64,000 nt of DNA. It comes from JANQNX01 sp040217095 (lineage in GTDB: Bacteria > Pseudomonadota > Gammaproteobacteria > Eutrophobiales > Eutrophobiaceae). The DNA lies in contig OZ245888.1 of the NCBI GenBank assembly GCA_965229565.1, positions 2,356,001 to 2,420,000 of the forward strand. Direction: 5' to 3'. Under the pieces are notes generated by a model. That model made no database searches, was not told the DNA's origin, and worked only from the letters and a program-made list of their open reading frames with translations. This document shows positions 1 to 8,505 of the stretch, piece by piece (position 1 is the first letter of the stretch; each line of letters begins with the position of its first letter). Position numbers and translations under genes: made by a program.

Positions 1-166
1 GCTTCAGGTTTGCAATGGCCTTCTCAACATTCTGCCACGCGGTATTCTGGGTCAGGATTGCACCCAGCATCATTTCAAACGGTGTATCGGCCGGCCACCA
101 GTTCTGGTTGCCATAGGCGGCAAGTAAACGTCGATAAATCTCGAGCAGGGTCTGCCTTTGCAGCAT
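1..166 (-). CDS. Endonuclease III-like (HhH-GPD) DNA glycosylase, N-terminal fragment
   Basis: The minus strand encodes 55 residues from an ATG at 166 and runs off the window edge, so only the N-terminus is visible. It begins MLQRQTLLEIYRRLLAAYG and contains WWPADTPFE and GAILTQNTAWQNVEKAI. The LTQNT..W stretch is characteristic of the endonuclease III-related HhH-GPD family, base-excision repair glycosylases that act on damaged bases; the helix-hairpin-helix and any iron-sulfur cysteines lie outside the window. The start shares one base with the rluB stop (TAATG), so the two genes are very probably cotranscribed and translationally coupled. Family is clear, substrate is not. Confidence 0.85.
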   Translation of the reverse strand, partial: MLQRQTLLEIYRRLLAAYGNQNWWPADTPFEMMLGAILTQNTAWQNVEKAIANLK

Positions 167-906
167 TATTCCGCGTTATTAACGGCTGCTTGCAGTGCCT
201 TGACATCCTCGTCTTCCAACTTCCAATTCTGTCCGGGGCGCTTTCTTCGTGGCAGGATGTAGGGCCCATAGCGTGTGCGAATCAGCCTGGATACCTGCAA
301 GCCCTGCGACTCCCACAAACGGCGCACCTCGCGATTGCGACCTTCCATGATGACAACGTGATACCAGTGATTGACGCCTTCCCCACCGGAATCAACGATG
401 TCGGTAAATTGTGCCATGCCATCTTCCAGTTCCACACCATCACGCATGGCCTGCAACTGTTGTGGTGTGGCCTTGCCCAGAACCCGCACCGCGTACTCGC
501 GCTCTATCTGGCTGGAAGGATGCATCAACTTGTTGGCAAGTTCGCCGTCATTGGTGAACAGCAACAGGCCGGTTGTATTGATATCCAGGCGACCGATATT
601 GATCCAGCGCCCGTTCCGAATAGCAGGCAGTTTATCGAACACGTTGGCACGCCCTTTTTCATCACTGCGAGTACATACCTCTCCCGCGGGTTTATAGTAC
701 GCGATTACCTTGGACTTTTGCTGCAGTTGCGGGTGCAGTCGTATCGGTTTTGCATCGATGGCAACGCGATCGCGCTGTTCCAGTTGCTGGCCCAGTTCCG
801 CCGGTTTGCCATTGACGGTAATACGCCCTTGCTGGATGAGTTTCTCTATCTGGCGACGGGAACCATGGCCGGCAGAAGCCAAAACCTTCTGTATTCTCTC
901 ACCCAT
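166..906 (-). CDS. rluB: 23S rRNA pseudouridine synthase RluB
   Basis: 246 residues. An N-terminal S4 RNA-binding domain (about residues 1-60, ERIQKVLASAG) is followed by an RsuA/RluB-type catalytic domain with the motif GRLDINTTGLL; Asp108 is the expected nucleophile. The family converts one uridine of 23S rRNA helix 80 region (U2605 in E. coli) to pseudouridine. A basic C-terminus (LPRRKRPGQ) suits RNA binding. It lies downstream of scpA-scpB in the same orientation, a common gammaproteobacterial order, with a 210-base gap, and overlaps the next repair gene by one base. RluB is preferred over RluE/RluF/RsuA because of context with scpB and the C-terminal tail. Confidence 0.93.
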   Translation of the reverse strand: MGERIQKVLASAGHGSRRQIEKLIQQGRITVNGKPAELGQQLEQRDRVAIDAKPIRLHPQLQQKSKVIAYYKPAGEVCTRSDEKGRANVFDKLPAIRNGRWINIGRLDINTTGLLLFTNDGELANKLMHPSSQIEREYAVRVLGKATPQQLQAMRDGVELEDGMAQFTDIVDSGGEGVNHWYHVVIMEGRNREVRRLWESQGLQVSRLIRTRYGPYILPRRKRPGQNWKLEDEDVKALQAAVNNAE

Positions 907-1116
907 ACCTTTGCCTAAAATGCCATTTTTTCAAGATTGCGTCGCCAGCGTCGTGCTCAAACCCTCATGTATTCGCTGATACATAACGGTTCTCGGCTTT
1001 GGCTTCCTGCGTCGCTCTACCTCCTGCGTCCATGCAGTCGTCCGCGCGCCGCTTTCTCGCACTATCAAAAAAATGTGTATTTTATGCAATTGCGTGGACT
1101 TCGTTTGAACGACGGC
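907..1116. other. 210-base gap between scpB and rluB
   Basis: No convincing gene is seen. On the minus strand, reading toward rluB, an AT-rich stretch near 1065-1090 (around TTGCATAAAATA) could hold a promoter, and the word GACGCAGGA occurs twice within 30 bases near 1005-1035. No strong hairpin with a T-run was found, so scpB may read through into rluB. Confidence 0.4.
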
Positions 1117-1881
1117 TCAGGTAGTGAAAGGAATAACCTGGGCGCCCTGGACTTCTTCTTCCTCGTCACCCTCTTCTTCGTCGGTGCCGGTTTGTTCTAT
1201 CTCTTCTGCAGTTTCACTGGTTGATTGTTCCGCAATGACCTCAATAGTCTCGTCCTGCCCTGAATCTTCTTCAGACTCTGTGCCTTCCTGTTGCAGTATC
1301 TTTTGTTCTTCCTCGTTCAGTGCCTCAAACAGGTCCGGGTTAATGGCATCAAAGTCCTTGATGTCCGATAACGCTGGCAGATCGGAGAGCTTTTTCAGGT
1401 TGAAGTAATCCAGGAAGGTCCTGGTCGTGGCCAGCAATGCAGGTTTGCCCGGCACATCACGATGTCCGACGACTTTCACCCATTCCCTTTCCTGCAATGT
1501 CTTGACGATACTGCTGCTGACGCTGACACCGCGTATATCCTCGATCTCGGCGCGAGTAATGGGTTGTCGGTAGGCAATAATAGCCAGAGTTTCCAGCAAG
1601 GCACGCGAGTAACGCGGTGGCCGTTCCTCGAACAGCCGGTTGATCCATTCGGCATAGTCATTGCGGGCCTGTACCCGGTAACCGCTGGCAACTTCCACTA
1701 TCTCGATACCACGACCCTGGTACTCCAGCTGTAACTGTTCTATCGCCGAGCGCAGATCGTTGCGATCCGGCTGCAATGTCGTATCTGCTTCAAACAAAGT
1801 CAGCAGGCGACTGATACTCAGTGGCTGGTTAGCCACCATTAATGATGCTTCAATAATATTTTTTAATTGTTCCTGGCTCAT
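1117..1881 (-). CDS. scpB: Segregation and condensation protein ScpB
   Basis: 254 residues. Residues 1-170 match ScpB: two winged-helix units, with ALLETLAIIAYRQPITRAEIE and RGVSVSSSIVKTL as the family core. ScpB binds ScpA, and together they bind the SMC ATPase heads in chromosome compaction. The last 60 residues are a low-complexity acidic tail (many E, D, T, S), longer than in the minimal family and probably disordered. The ATG overlaps the scpA stop by four bases (ATGA), so the pair is translationally coupled at a fixed ratio. Cytoplasmic, nucleoid-associated. Confidence 0.95.
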   Translation of the reverse strand: MSQEQLKNIIEASLMVANQPLSISRLLTLFEADTTLQPDRNDLRSAIEQLQLEYQGRGIEIVEVASGYRVQARNDYAEWINRLFEERPPRYSRALLETLAIIAYRQPITRAEIEDIRGVSVSSSIVKTLQEREWVKVVGHRDVPGKPALLATTRTFLDYFNLKKLSDLPALSDIKDFDAINPDLFEALNEEEQKILQQEGTESEEDSGQDETIEVIAEQSTSETAEEIEQTGTDEEEGDEEEEVQGAQVIPFTT

Positions 1882-2690
1882 GATGCTGCCTTTACATAGA
1901 TAGGACCGTTGGTGTCGTTTTGTACAAGTTGAATCAATGAATCCTTAACCAGCTGCAGGATAGCCAGCAACGAGACAATAACGCCGGCACGACCTTCCTC
2001 GATTTCAAACAGGTCTGCAAAGTCGGTGAAGGTTTCAGTATTTACCTTCTCCAGGACGATGGTCATTCTTTCACGCACGGACAGGGTTTCACGCCTGATG
2101 TGGTGATGGCTGAACAGGTCTGCGCGCCTTAACACCTCGGCAAAGACTTGCAGGATGGAATCCATGGAAACATCGGGCGGTTTCTGGTTGGTCTTGCGGC
2201 CGCTGAATTCGGCGGTCGCTGCAAACACATCACGTTCAATCCGCGGGAGTTCATCTATTTTTTCTGCGGCCTGCTTGAAGCGTTCGTATTCCTGTAAACG
2301 ACGCACCAGTTCCGCACGCGGGTCGTCTTCTTCCTCGCTGTCCTCGTGCCGTGGCAACAGCATGCGTGATTTAATTTCGGCCAGCATGGCGGCCATTAAC
2401 AGGTATTCACCGGCCAGTTCCAGCTGCAAGGATTCCATCAAATCGATGTAGCCCATGTATTGCTCGGTGATCCTGGCCAGGGGGATATCGAGGATATCAA
2501 TGTTTTGTTTCTTGATCAGGTACAGCAGTAAATCGAGGGGGCCTTCAAAGGCTTCGAGAAAGACTTCCAGGGCATCGGGCGGGATGTACAAATCCCGGGG
2601 TAATTCAGTCACCGGCGCTCCCAGCACAAAAGCAAAGGGCATTTCCTTCTGGTCGTTCGTGGTGGTGGGTGTCTGGACTTCTTCGCTCAT
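1878..2690 (-). CDS. scpA: Segregation and condensation protein ScpA (kleisin)
   Basis: 270 residues. The kleisin signature FEGPLDLLLYLIKKQNIDI is at about residues 48-66, followed by ARITEQYMGYI and LAGEYLLMAAMLAEIKSRMLLP, and a C-terminal winged helix (VSLLAILQLVKDSLI). ScpA bridges the SMC heads and recruits ScpB. The first 40 residues are a family-atypical polar lead (TPTTTNDQ) before the conserved part; the ATG at 2690 is the only start that fits and I keep it. First gene of the scpA-scpB pair and 47 bases downstream of trpS in the same direction. Confidence 0.95.
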   Translation of the reverse strand: MSEEVQTPTTTNDQKEMPFAFVLGAPVTELPRDLYIPPDALEVFLEAFEGPLDLLLYLIKKQNIDILDIPLARITEQYMGYIDLMESLQLELAGEYLLMAAMLAEIKSRMLLPRHEDSEEEDDPRAELVRRLQEYERFKQAAEKIDELPRIERDVFAATAEFSGRKTNQKPPDVSMDSILQVFAEVLRRADLFSHHHIRRETLSVRERMTIVLEKVNTETFTDFADLFEIEEGRAGVIVSLLAILQLVKDSLIQLVQNDTNGPIYVKAAS

Positions 2691-2737
2691 TTACCGGGAC
2701 TAGTTTAGGCGCAGCGGACGACTAGCACAACGGCCGA

Positions 2738-3949
2738 TTAACGATAATCGAGACACATGGCATCGCGTACTTCTTCCAGTGTCTCACGCGCCACGTCACG
2801 CGCGGCTTCACAGCCATCGGCAATAATACCGCGCACTGTTTCGGGGTCATTGACGTATTCCTCGGCACGCGCCCGAATCGGGCCCTGTTCTTTAAGCACA
2901 GCATCTATCAGTGGTTTTTTGCAATCCAGGCAACCTATACTGGCGCTGGTACAGCCCTCGACCACCCAGTCTCTGACGTCCTCGGGAGAATAAACCTCGT
3001 GCAGGCTCCAGACCGGACACTTGCCGGGTTCACCCGGATCGGTGCGACGTACGCGGGCCGGGTCGGTAGGCATCTTGCGCAGCTTGTCTTCCACGACGCT
3101 GGGGTTTTCGCGTAGTGAAATCGTGTTGTTATAGGATTTGGACATCTTTTGTCCGTCCAGGCCGGGCATCTTCGACGCCGGTGTCAGCAACGCCTGCGGC
3201 TCCGGGAAAATTGCCTTGCCGATACCGTCCAGGAAGCCGTTCAGGCGTTCACGGTCACCGATACTGATATTCTGCTGTGAGTCCAGCAGGGCCCGCGCCT
3301 TTTCCAGTGACTGGGCGTCGCCCTGCTCCTGGTAGTTCTTCCGCATTTCGTTATATAGCCGGGCATTTTTCTTGCCCATTTTTTTCAGGGCCGCTTCCAC
3401 CTTGTCTTCAAAGTCGGCTTCCTTGCCATAGAAGTTATTGAAACGGCGCACCACCTCGCGGGCCAGTTCCACGTGGGCCACCTGGTCCTCACCGACAGGC
3501 ACAAAGCCGGCCTTGTACATAATAATGTCAGCCGTCTGTAAAAGTGGGTAGCCCAGGAAGCCGTACGTAGTAAGGTCCTTGTTGGTGAGTTTTTCCTGCT
3601 GGTCCTTGTAGCTTGGAACCCGTTCCAGCCAGCTCAACGGTGTACACATCGACAGCAACAGGTGCAGTTCGGCGTGTTCCGGCACCCTGGACTGGATAAA
3701 CAGCTTGGCCGCACCAGGATTGACGCCCACCGCGAGCCAGTCTATGACCATGTCCCAGACACTTTTTTCAATGATCGAGGGGTCTTCGTACTCGGTGGTC
3801 AGGGCATGCCAGTCGGCCACGAAGAAAAAACATTCGTATTCCTGCTGCAGGTCTAACCAGTTTTTAAGAACGCCATGATAATGGCCCAGATGCAGTTGAC
3901 CTGTCGGTCGCATGCCAGACAGGACGCGCTGTTTACCTGTTGTTGCCAA
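2738..3949 (-). CDS. trpS: Tryptophanyl-tRNA synthetase
   Basis: 403 residues, class I aminoacyl-tRNA synthetase that charges tRNA-Trp. The HIGH-type motif is HLGH at residues 20-23 (GQLHLGHYHG), and KMSKS is exact at 268-272. The protein belongs to the longer (about 400-residue) TrpS type: a basic insertion at roughly 180-235 (KKMGKKNARLYNEMRKNY) and a C-terminal tail with a GCLDCKKPL segment. The Cys pair there might bind metal, but this is inference. The gene sits between the yciO-like gene and scpA on the minus strand with short gaps (94 and 47 bases), consistent with an operon. Confidence 0.96.
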   Translation of the reverse strand: MATTGKQRVLSGMRPTGQLHLGHYHGVLKNWLDLQQEYECFFFVADWHALTTEYEDPSIIEKSVWDMVIDWLAVGVNPGAAKLFIQSRVPEHAELHLLLSMCTPLSWLERVPSYKDQQEKLTNKDLTTYGFLGYPLLQTADIIMYKAGFVPVGEDQVAHVELAREVVRRFNNFYGKEADFEDKVEAALKKMGKKNARLYNEMRKNYQEQGDAQSLEKARALLDSQQNISIGDRERLNGFLDGIGKAIFPEPQALLTPASKMPGLDGQKMSKSYNNTISLRENPSVVEDKLRKMPTDPARVRRTDPGEPGKCPVWSLHEVYSPEDVRDWVVEGCTSASIGCLDCKKPLIDAVLKEQGPIRARAEEYVNDPETVRGIIADGCEAARDVARETLEEVRDAMCLDYR

Positions 3950-4043
3950 TCAAAAATCTCCTGAACGACTCGCCGGCGTAGCGGCTAAAAAAGAGAGGCA
4001 TTATACCGATTGCGGCACCACGTAACAGGGTTCAATGCGAAGA

Positions 4044-4673
4044 CTAGGCCTGTTCCAGTGCCAGTCGGTCATAGCCCTTGCCCTCTCGCAGTATGCTGGG
4101 CTCAGCCGTGGTCATATCGATGACGGTGGTGAAGTCCAGCCCGCAGGCACCCCCGTCCAGGATCAGGTCCACGCGTTTACCGAGCTTTTCGGCAATCGTT
4201 TCCGGATCGTTCTCGGGCAGTTCCTGGTCCGGTAATACCAGGCTGATACTTATCAACGGTTCGCCCAGGGCATCCAGTAGCCCCTGGGTAATCCTGTTAT
4301 CCGGCACCCGGATACCAATTGTACGGCGTTTCTGGTCCTGCAGGCGCCGGGGCACATCCTTTTTTGCCTTCAGGATGAACGTAAACGGGCCAGGCGTCAG
4401 CGACTTCATCATCCTGAAGGCCGCGTTATCGAGTTGCGTGTAGTTACCAATCTCGGATAGATCGCGGCAAACGAGGGTCATATGATGTGACGCCGGCAGC
4501 TTGCGCAGTTGACGAATTCGATCCAGCGACTCCTTGTCACCCATGCGACAGCCTATGGCATAGGAAGAATCGGTCGGGTACACGATGACGCCCGACTTGC
4601 GTACTATCGATGCCGCCTGCTCCAGCAAACGCGCCTGTGGGTTCTCCGGGTGAATACTAAAATACTGCGACAT
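4044..4673 (-). CDS. yciO: YciO/Sua5/YrdC-family protein
   Basis: 209 residues with the Sua5/YrdC fold: GVIVYPTDSSYAIGCRM, LTPGPFTFILKA and TIGIRVPDN. Family members bind ATP and L-threonine and form threonylcarbamoyl-AMP for tRNA t6A37. The YciO branch is related but its in vivo role is less certain, and the divergent C-terminus (LDGGACGLDFTTVIDMT) fits YciO rather than TsaC. The neighbours trpS and yciB are the classic yciO context in gammaproteobacteria. Divergent from yciB with 58 bases between starts. Another t6A enzyme elsewhere in the genome would be expected. Confidence 0.85.
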   Translation of the reverse strand: MSQYFSIHPENPQARLLEQAASIVRKSGVIVYPTDSSYAIGCRMGDKESLDRIRQLRKLPASHHMTLVCRDLSEIGNYTQLDNAAFRMMKSLTPGPFTFILKAKKDVPRRLQDQKRRTIGIRVPDNRITQGLLDALGEPLISISLVLPDQELPENDPETIAEKLGKRVDLILDGGACGLDFTTVIDMTTAEPSILREGKGYDRLALEQA

Positions 4674-4731
4674 ACTGTGTACCGATCAAATATAGGTTAA
4701 GATTACTCATCATTTTAAAACTGCTTTATTC

Positions 4732-5322
4732 ATGAAATTTCTTTTCGACTTTTTCCCCGTCATTGCCTTTTTCATCGCATTCTATGTGCCGGAAGACAGG
4801 CAACAGGGCATCTATGCAGCAACTTACACGATCATGATCGCAACCATGATCCAGGTTGCGTTGTACTGGTTGCTCTACAAGAAATTCGAAAAGATGCACA
4901 TTATCACCTTTGTAGTCGTTCTCATATTTGGTGGTTTGACCATCTACCTGCAAGACGAGGTATTTATCAAATGGAAGCCAACGATTGTGAACTGGTGTTT
5001 TGCGGCCGCACTCATTGCCAGCCATTTCATCGGTGACAAAACATTGTTTCAGCGCATGATCAACCTGGCCGATGAAAAATTACAATTACCAGATAAAGTC
5101 TGGCGTAACGTCAATATGAGTTGGGGATTGTTCTTTATTTTCCTGGGCCTGGTCAATCTTTACGTGGCGTTCAGCTTTACCACAGAATTCTGGGTCAACT
5201 TCAAGGCCTGGGGCATGACCCTGCTAAATCTCGCTTTCCTGGTAGCCATTTTTATATACATGTACCAGTACCTGAAGGAAGCGGAAGAAGGTGAAGTTTC
5301 ATCGCAGGAAGACAATTCATAA
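4732..5322 (+). CDS. yciB: Inner membrane septation/intracellular growth protein YciB
   Basis: 196 residues, about five membrane segments. The start MKFLFDFFPVIAFFIAFY and the later NWCFAAALIASHFIGDKTLFQRM and VWRNVNMSWGLFFIFLGLVNLYVAF are diagnostic for YciB (also called IspZ or IspA). The protein is an inner-membrane component linked to cell envelope integrity and division; its biochemistry is not settled. An acidic cytoplasmic tail (EAEEGEVSSQED) ends the protein. It leads the yciB-yciI-bolA group, whose order is conserved. Confidence 0.93.
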   Translation: MKFLFDFFPVIAFFIAFYVPEDRQQGIYAATYTIMIATMIQVALYWLLYKKFEKMHIITFVVVLIFGGLTIYLQDEVFIKWKPTIVNWCFAAALIASHFIGDKTLFQRMINLADEKLQLPDKVWRNVNMSWGLFFIFLGLVNLYVAFSFTTEFWVNFKAWGMTLLNLAFLVAIFIYMYQYLKEAEEGEVSSQEDNS

Positions 5323-5367
5323 ATTCAACTGAAAGTATAAACAAGTAGCAAGCCGGGGAAACGAATC

Positions 5368-5673
5368 ATGTTTTATGCCATTATCAGTCAGGATGTCGAG
5401 AACAGTCTGGAAAAACGAATGGGCGCTCGCAGCGATCACATTGCCAGGCTACAGGCACTACAGGATGAGGGCCGCTTGCTGATTGCCGGCCCCCATCCCA
5501 ACATTGATAGTGAAGATCCTGGCACAGCTGGTTTCAGTGGCAGTCTTATCATCGCAGAATTTGACTCGCTGACGGATGCACAGGCATGGGCGGATGCCGA
5601 TCCCTACATCGCCGCTGGCGTCTATGAAAAAGTCATCGTGAAACCGTTCAAGAAGGTATTACCCAGTGGCTGA
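5368..5673 (+). CDS. yciI: YciI family protein
   Basis: 101 residues. Small cytoplasmic ferredoxin-like dimeric protein: MFYAIISQDVENSLEKR, RSDHIARLQALQDEGRLLIAGPH and WADADPYIAAGVYEKVIVKPF. The conserved His and Asp (HIARL, ADADPY) line the family's putative active site; some relatives are lyase- or dehydrochlorinase-like, but no function is proven for YciI itself. GGGGAA stands ahead of the ATG. The end overlaps the next gene by eight bases. Confidence 0.92.
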   Translation: MFYAIISQDVENSLEKRMGARSDHIARLQALQDEGRLLIAGPHPNIDSEDPGTAGFSGSLIIAEFDSLTDAQAWADADPYIAAGVYEKVIVKPFKKVLPSG

Positions 5674-5944
5674 ACCCTCCCGCGTGGAAATGATACGCGA
5701 ATGCATCAACGCTGCCCTTGACCCGTGCGAACTCGACATCGTCGATGAGTCGCATTTACATGTCGGGCATAGTGGTCACGGTGGTGCCGGCCATTTCCGT
5801 GTGCGGATCGTGTCAGAGAAGTTTGCTGGACAAGCACCGCTGGCGAGACACCGCATGGTGTTTGCGGCTGTCGACAAACTGATGCAAACCGAGATCCATG
5901 CGCTTAGCATCGATGCGGTTGCCCCCGGCGAGCAAGACTGGTGA
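5666..5944 (+). CDS. bolA: BolA family protein
   Basis: 92 residues. The fold signature is DESHLHVGHSGHGGAGHFRVRIVSEKF, with the His cluster that coordinates [2Fe-2S] iron together with monothiol glutaredoxin; HRMVFAAVDKLM follows. BolA proteins work in iron-sulfur trafficking and morphology or stress responses. I chose the GTG at 5666 because GAAGG stands nine bases upstream; this overlaps yciI by eight bases. An internal ATG at 5690 would give 84 residues. The stop overlaps the next gene by four bases (GTGA), so the group is coupled. Confidence 0.92.
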   Translation: MAEPSRVEMIRECINAALDPCELDIVDESHLHVGHSGHGGAGHFRVRIVSEKFAGQAPLARHRMVFAAVDKLMQTEIHALSIDAVAPGEQDW

Positions 5945-6771
5945 CAACCGCGGTCAAACCTTTCCTGAAGTGGCCCGGTGGCAAGTTCAGGATAATTAAC
6001 CGCATTCAGAACCACCTGGTGGAAGGCCGGCGGCTGGTAGAACCCTTTGTCGGTTCCGGTGCGGTGTTCCTGAACACCAGTTACAGTCGTTATTTACTCG
6101 CTGATACCAACCCGGACCTGATTAATCTCTATATTTACCTGCAGCGAGAGGGCCAGCCATTCATTGATGATTGCCATGACTTCTTTCATGCACGCAACAA
6201 TAATGAAAAGACCTATTACGAGCTGCGTGAAAAATTCAATCGAACATCGGACACCCGGGTAAAATCTGCATTATTTATCTATTTAAACCGGCACTGTTAC
6301 AACGGTCTGTGTCGCTATAACTCACGCCATGAATTTAATACGCCGTTTGGTCGTTATAAAAAGCCCTACTTCCCGGAAAAAGAAATGCAGGCGTTTCAAA
6401 GAGCATCGGCGCGGGCACGCTTTATCCATGCCGGTTTTAGTGACACCATGAAAAAGGCAAGAAAGGGTGACGTGGTCTATTGCGACCCACCTTACGCACC
6501 TGTCTCCAAGACGGCCTATTTCACCGATTATTTTGCCGGCGGCTTTGCCTGGCAGGAACAAATCCGGCTGGCTGAGTGGGCCGAGCGCCTGAGCAAGCGG
6601 GGTATCCCGGTTATCATCTCCAATCATGACACTGATAACACCCGTACTTTATACAAAGACGCGGGTGCCACGACCGAGGGTTTCAAGGTGAGCAGGACAA
6701 TCAGTTGTAACATTCACAGCAGGAAAAAAATCGGGGAAATCCTGGCCGTGTTTCAACCGGCTTGCCCTTGA
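5941..6771 (+). CDS. dam: Dam-type DNA adenine-N6 methyltransferase
   Basis: 276 residues from a GTG that overlaps the bolA stop. D12-class methylase: FLKWPGGK near the start, SAM-binding EPFVGSG (34-40) and catalytic DPPY at 182-185, with the family's later SNHDT motif. Dam methylates adenine in GATC and guides mismatch repair and replication timing. Dam usually sits elsewhere (with aroB/damX in enterobacteria), so its place after bolA is unusual. There is no restriction enzyme next to it, which favours a Dam-like housekeeping role over a restriction-modification system, but GATC specificity is inferred. Confidence 0.88.
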   Translation: MTTAVKPFLKWPGGKFRIINRIQNHLVEGRRLVEPFVGSGAVFLNTSYSRYLLADTNPDLINLYIYLQREGQPFIDDCHDFFHARNNNEKTYYELREKFNRTSDTRVKSALFIYLNRHCYNGLCRYNSRHEFNTPFGRYKKPYFPEKEMQAFQRASARARFIHAGFSDTMKKARKGDVVYCDPPYAPVSKTAYFTDYFAGGFAWQEQIRLAEWAERLSKRGIPVIISNHDTDNTRTLYKDAGATTEGFKVSRTISCNIHSRKKIGEILAVFQPACP

Positions 6772-6865
6772 CCCCGTCTGAACGTGTCAACTGTTTGTCT
6801 GCCTATGCAGCCATAGCCATATCACTTAAAATGCGCGACTTGCTTATCAAGCTGACATATAGCAC

Positions 6866-7999
6866 ATGGATCAAACACTCGAACTAACAACAGCACTCAT
6901 CAACCGGCCCTCGGTGACACCCGAAGACGGTGGCTGTCAGCAGCTGATCGCGGAGCGACTGGCCCCACTGGGATTCAAGGCACAACATCTACGCTTTGAT
7001 GATGTTGATAACCTCTGGATTACGCATGGTGAAGGCGCCCCGCTGTTTTGCTTTGCTGGCCATACTGATGTAGTCCCTACCGGTCCGCTGGCTAAATGGG
7101 ACAGCGACCCGTTCCAGGCCGAGATCCGCGATGGTTACCTGTATGGCCGTGGCGCGGCCGATATGAAAGGTGGCGTGGCTGCCATGGTACTGGCTGCCGA
7201 GGAATTTGTAAGTCGGCATGCTGATCACCCGGGCACGCTTGCATTAATGATCACCAGTGATGAGGAAGGCCCTTCTATCAACGGCACACGTAAAGTGATC
7301 GAATATCTTAACGAGAACGATATTAGTATCGACTGGTGTGTGCTGGGCGAGCCTTCCAGCGACAAGCAACTTGGTGATATTATCCGCACCGGCCGCCGCG
7401 GCTCGCTAAATGGCAAGCTTATGATAAAGGGTATCCAGGGCCACGTGGCCTACCCCGATATTGCCGAAAACCCGGTGCACACCGCTGCCCCGTTCCTGGC
7501 CGAGATTGCCAGTATCGAATGGGACCAGGGTAATGACTCGTTCCCCCCGACCACGTTCCAGATCTCCAATATCAATGCCGGTACCGGTGCCGAGAACGTC
7601 ATCCCGGGAGAAGTCCATATCGTTTTCAACTTTCGTTTCTGCACTGAGCAAACCGAGGATTCTCTAAAGCAGCGCGTTGTTGCCCTGCTGGAAAAACATA
7701 AATTGAACTATGATATTGACTGGAAACTGTCAGGACAGCCGTTCCTGACTACCAGTGGTAAGCTGGTCAGCGCCTCGCAACAGGCCATCAGGGAAATATG
7801 TGATATCGATACCATATGTTCAACCGGTGGTGGCACCTCGGACGGCCGTTTTATCGCGCCTACTGGTGCCGAGGTCATCGAACTCGGCGTGGTTAACGAC
7901 ACCATTCACAAGATCAACGAATGCGTGAAAGTAGAAGACCTGGATAAACTGCGTCGGATTTATATATCAATTTTAAATCAACTTTTATCAGAGAGCTGA
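6866..7999 (+). CDS. dapE: Succinyl-diaminopimelate desuccinylase
   Basis: 377 residues, the normal length. M20 zinc hydrolase: first metal site GHTDVVPTG (His66, Asp68), GAADMKGG (Asp99 bridging) and SDEEGP (Glu133 general base, Glu134 ligand); NDTIHKINE near the end supplies the last His. It removes succinate from N-succinyl-LL-diaminopimelate to give LL-DAP for lysine and peptidoglycan. DapE is favoured over ArgE by SSDKQLGD and RRGSLNGKL. The next gene starts one base after its stop. Confidence 0.96.
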   Translation: MDQTLELTTALINRPSVTPEDGGCQQLIAERLAPLGFKAQHLRFDDVDNLWITHGEGAPLFCFAGHTDVVPTGPLAKWDSDPFQAEIRDGYLYGRGAADMKGGVAAMVLAAEEFVSRHADHPGTLALMITSDEEGPSINGTRKVIEYLNENDISIDWCVLGEPSSDKQLGDIIRTGRRGSLNGKLMIKGIQGHVAYPDIAENPVHTAAPFLAEIASIEWDQGNDSFPPTTFQISNINAGTGAENVIPGEVHIVFNFRFCTEQTEDSLKQRVVALLEKHKLNYDIDWKLSGQPFLTTSGKLVSASQQAIREICDIDTICSTGGGTSDGRFIAPTGAEVIELGVVNDTIHKINECVKVEDLDKLRRIYISILNQLLSES

Positions 8000-8000
8000 C

Positions 8001-8504
8001 ATGGAAAGAATCATAGAACGTGCCCTGTTTGCCAGTCGCTGGTTACTGGCCCCTATATTTCTCGGGCTGTCACTGGCCGTGGTGGCATTGACGGTAAAGT
8101 TCTTTAAAGAACTTTTTCACACCCTCCTGCACGCGTTCACTATGACCGAGGCTGAATTGATCCTGCATATCCTGTCCATGATCGACATGGCACTGGTTGG
8201 TAGCCTGATCGTCATGGTCATGTTCAGCAGCTACGAGAACTTTGTCTCCAAGATTGACCTTGATGAAGGCGATGAGAAGCTCGACTGGCTAGGCAAGCTT
8301 GATTCCGGCAGTTTGAAGCTGAAAGTGGCGGCCTCGATCGTTGCGATCTCTTCCATTCACCTGTTACAAAAGTTCATGGAAGTACAAAATATCTCTAACG
8401 ACAAGCTACTCTGGTACGTCATTATACATATGACATTCGTGGTATCGGCCCTGATGCTGGCGTTTCTCGACAAGATCGCCTTTGCCAGTCATAGAGAACA
8501 TTAG
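8001..8504 (+). CDS. UPF0114 (YqhA-like) membrane protein
   Basis: 167 residues, three to four hydrophobic spans (about 12-32, 55-78, 110-128, 138-158). MERIIERALFASRWLLAPIFLGLSL and MVMFSSYENFVSK are the UPF0114 hallmarks. Inner-membrane protein of unknown function. It begins one base after the dapE stop, so it is translated from the same message. It converges with the glycosyltransferase, whose stop is only one base away. Confidence 0.9.
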   Translation: MERIIERALFASRWLLAPIFLGLSLAVVALTVKFFKELFHTLLHAFTMTEAELILHILSMIDMALVGSLIVMVMFSSYENFVSKIDLDEGDEKLDWLGKLDSGSLKLKVAASIVAISSIHLLQKFMEVQNISNDKLLWYVIIHMTFVVSALMLAFLDKIAFASHREH

Positions 8505-8505
8505 A

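Noticed and set aside
10..918. 302-codon open frame on the plus strand
   Set aside because: It is antisense to rluB, which has a full family match; its protein has no recognisable content and reads as a shadow.
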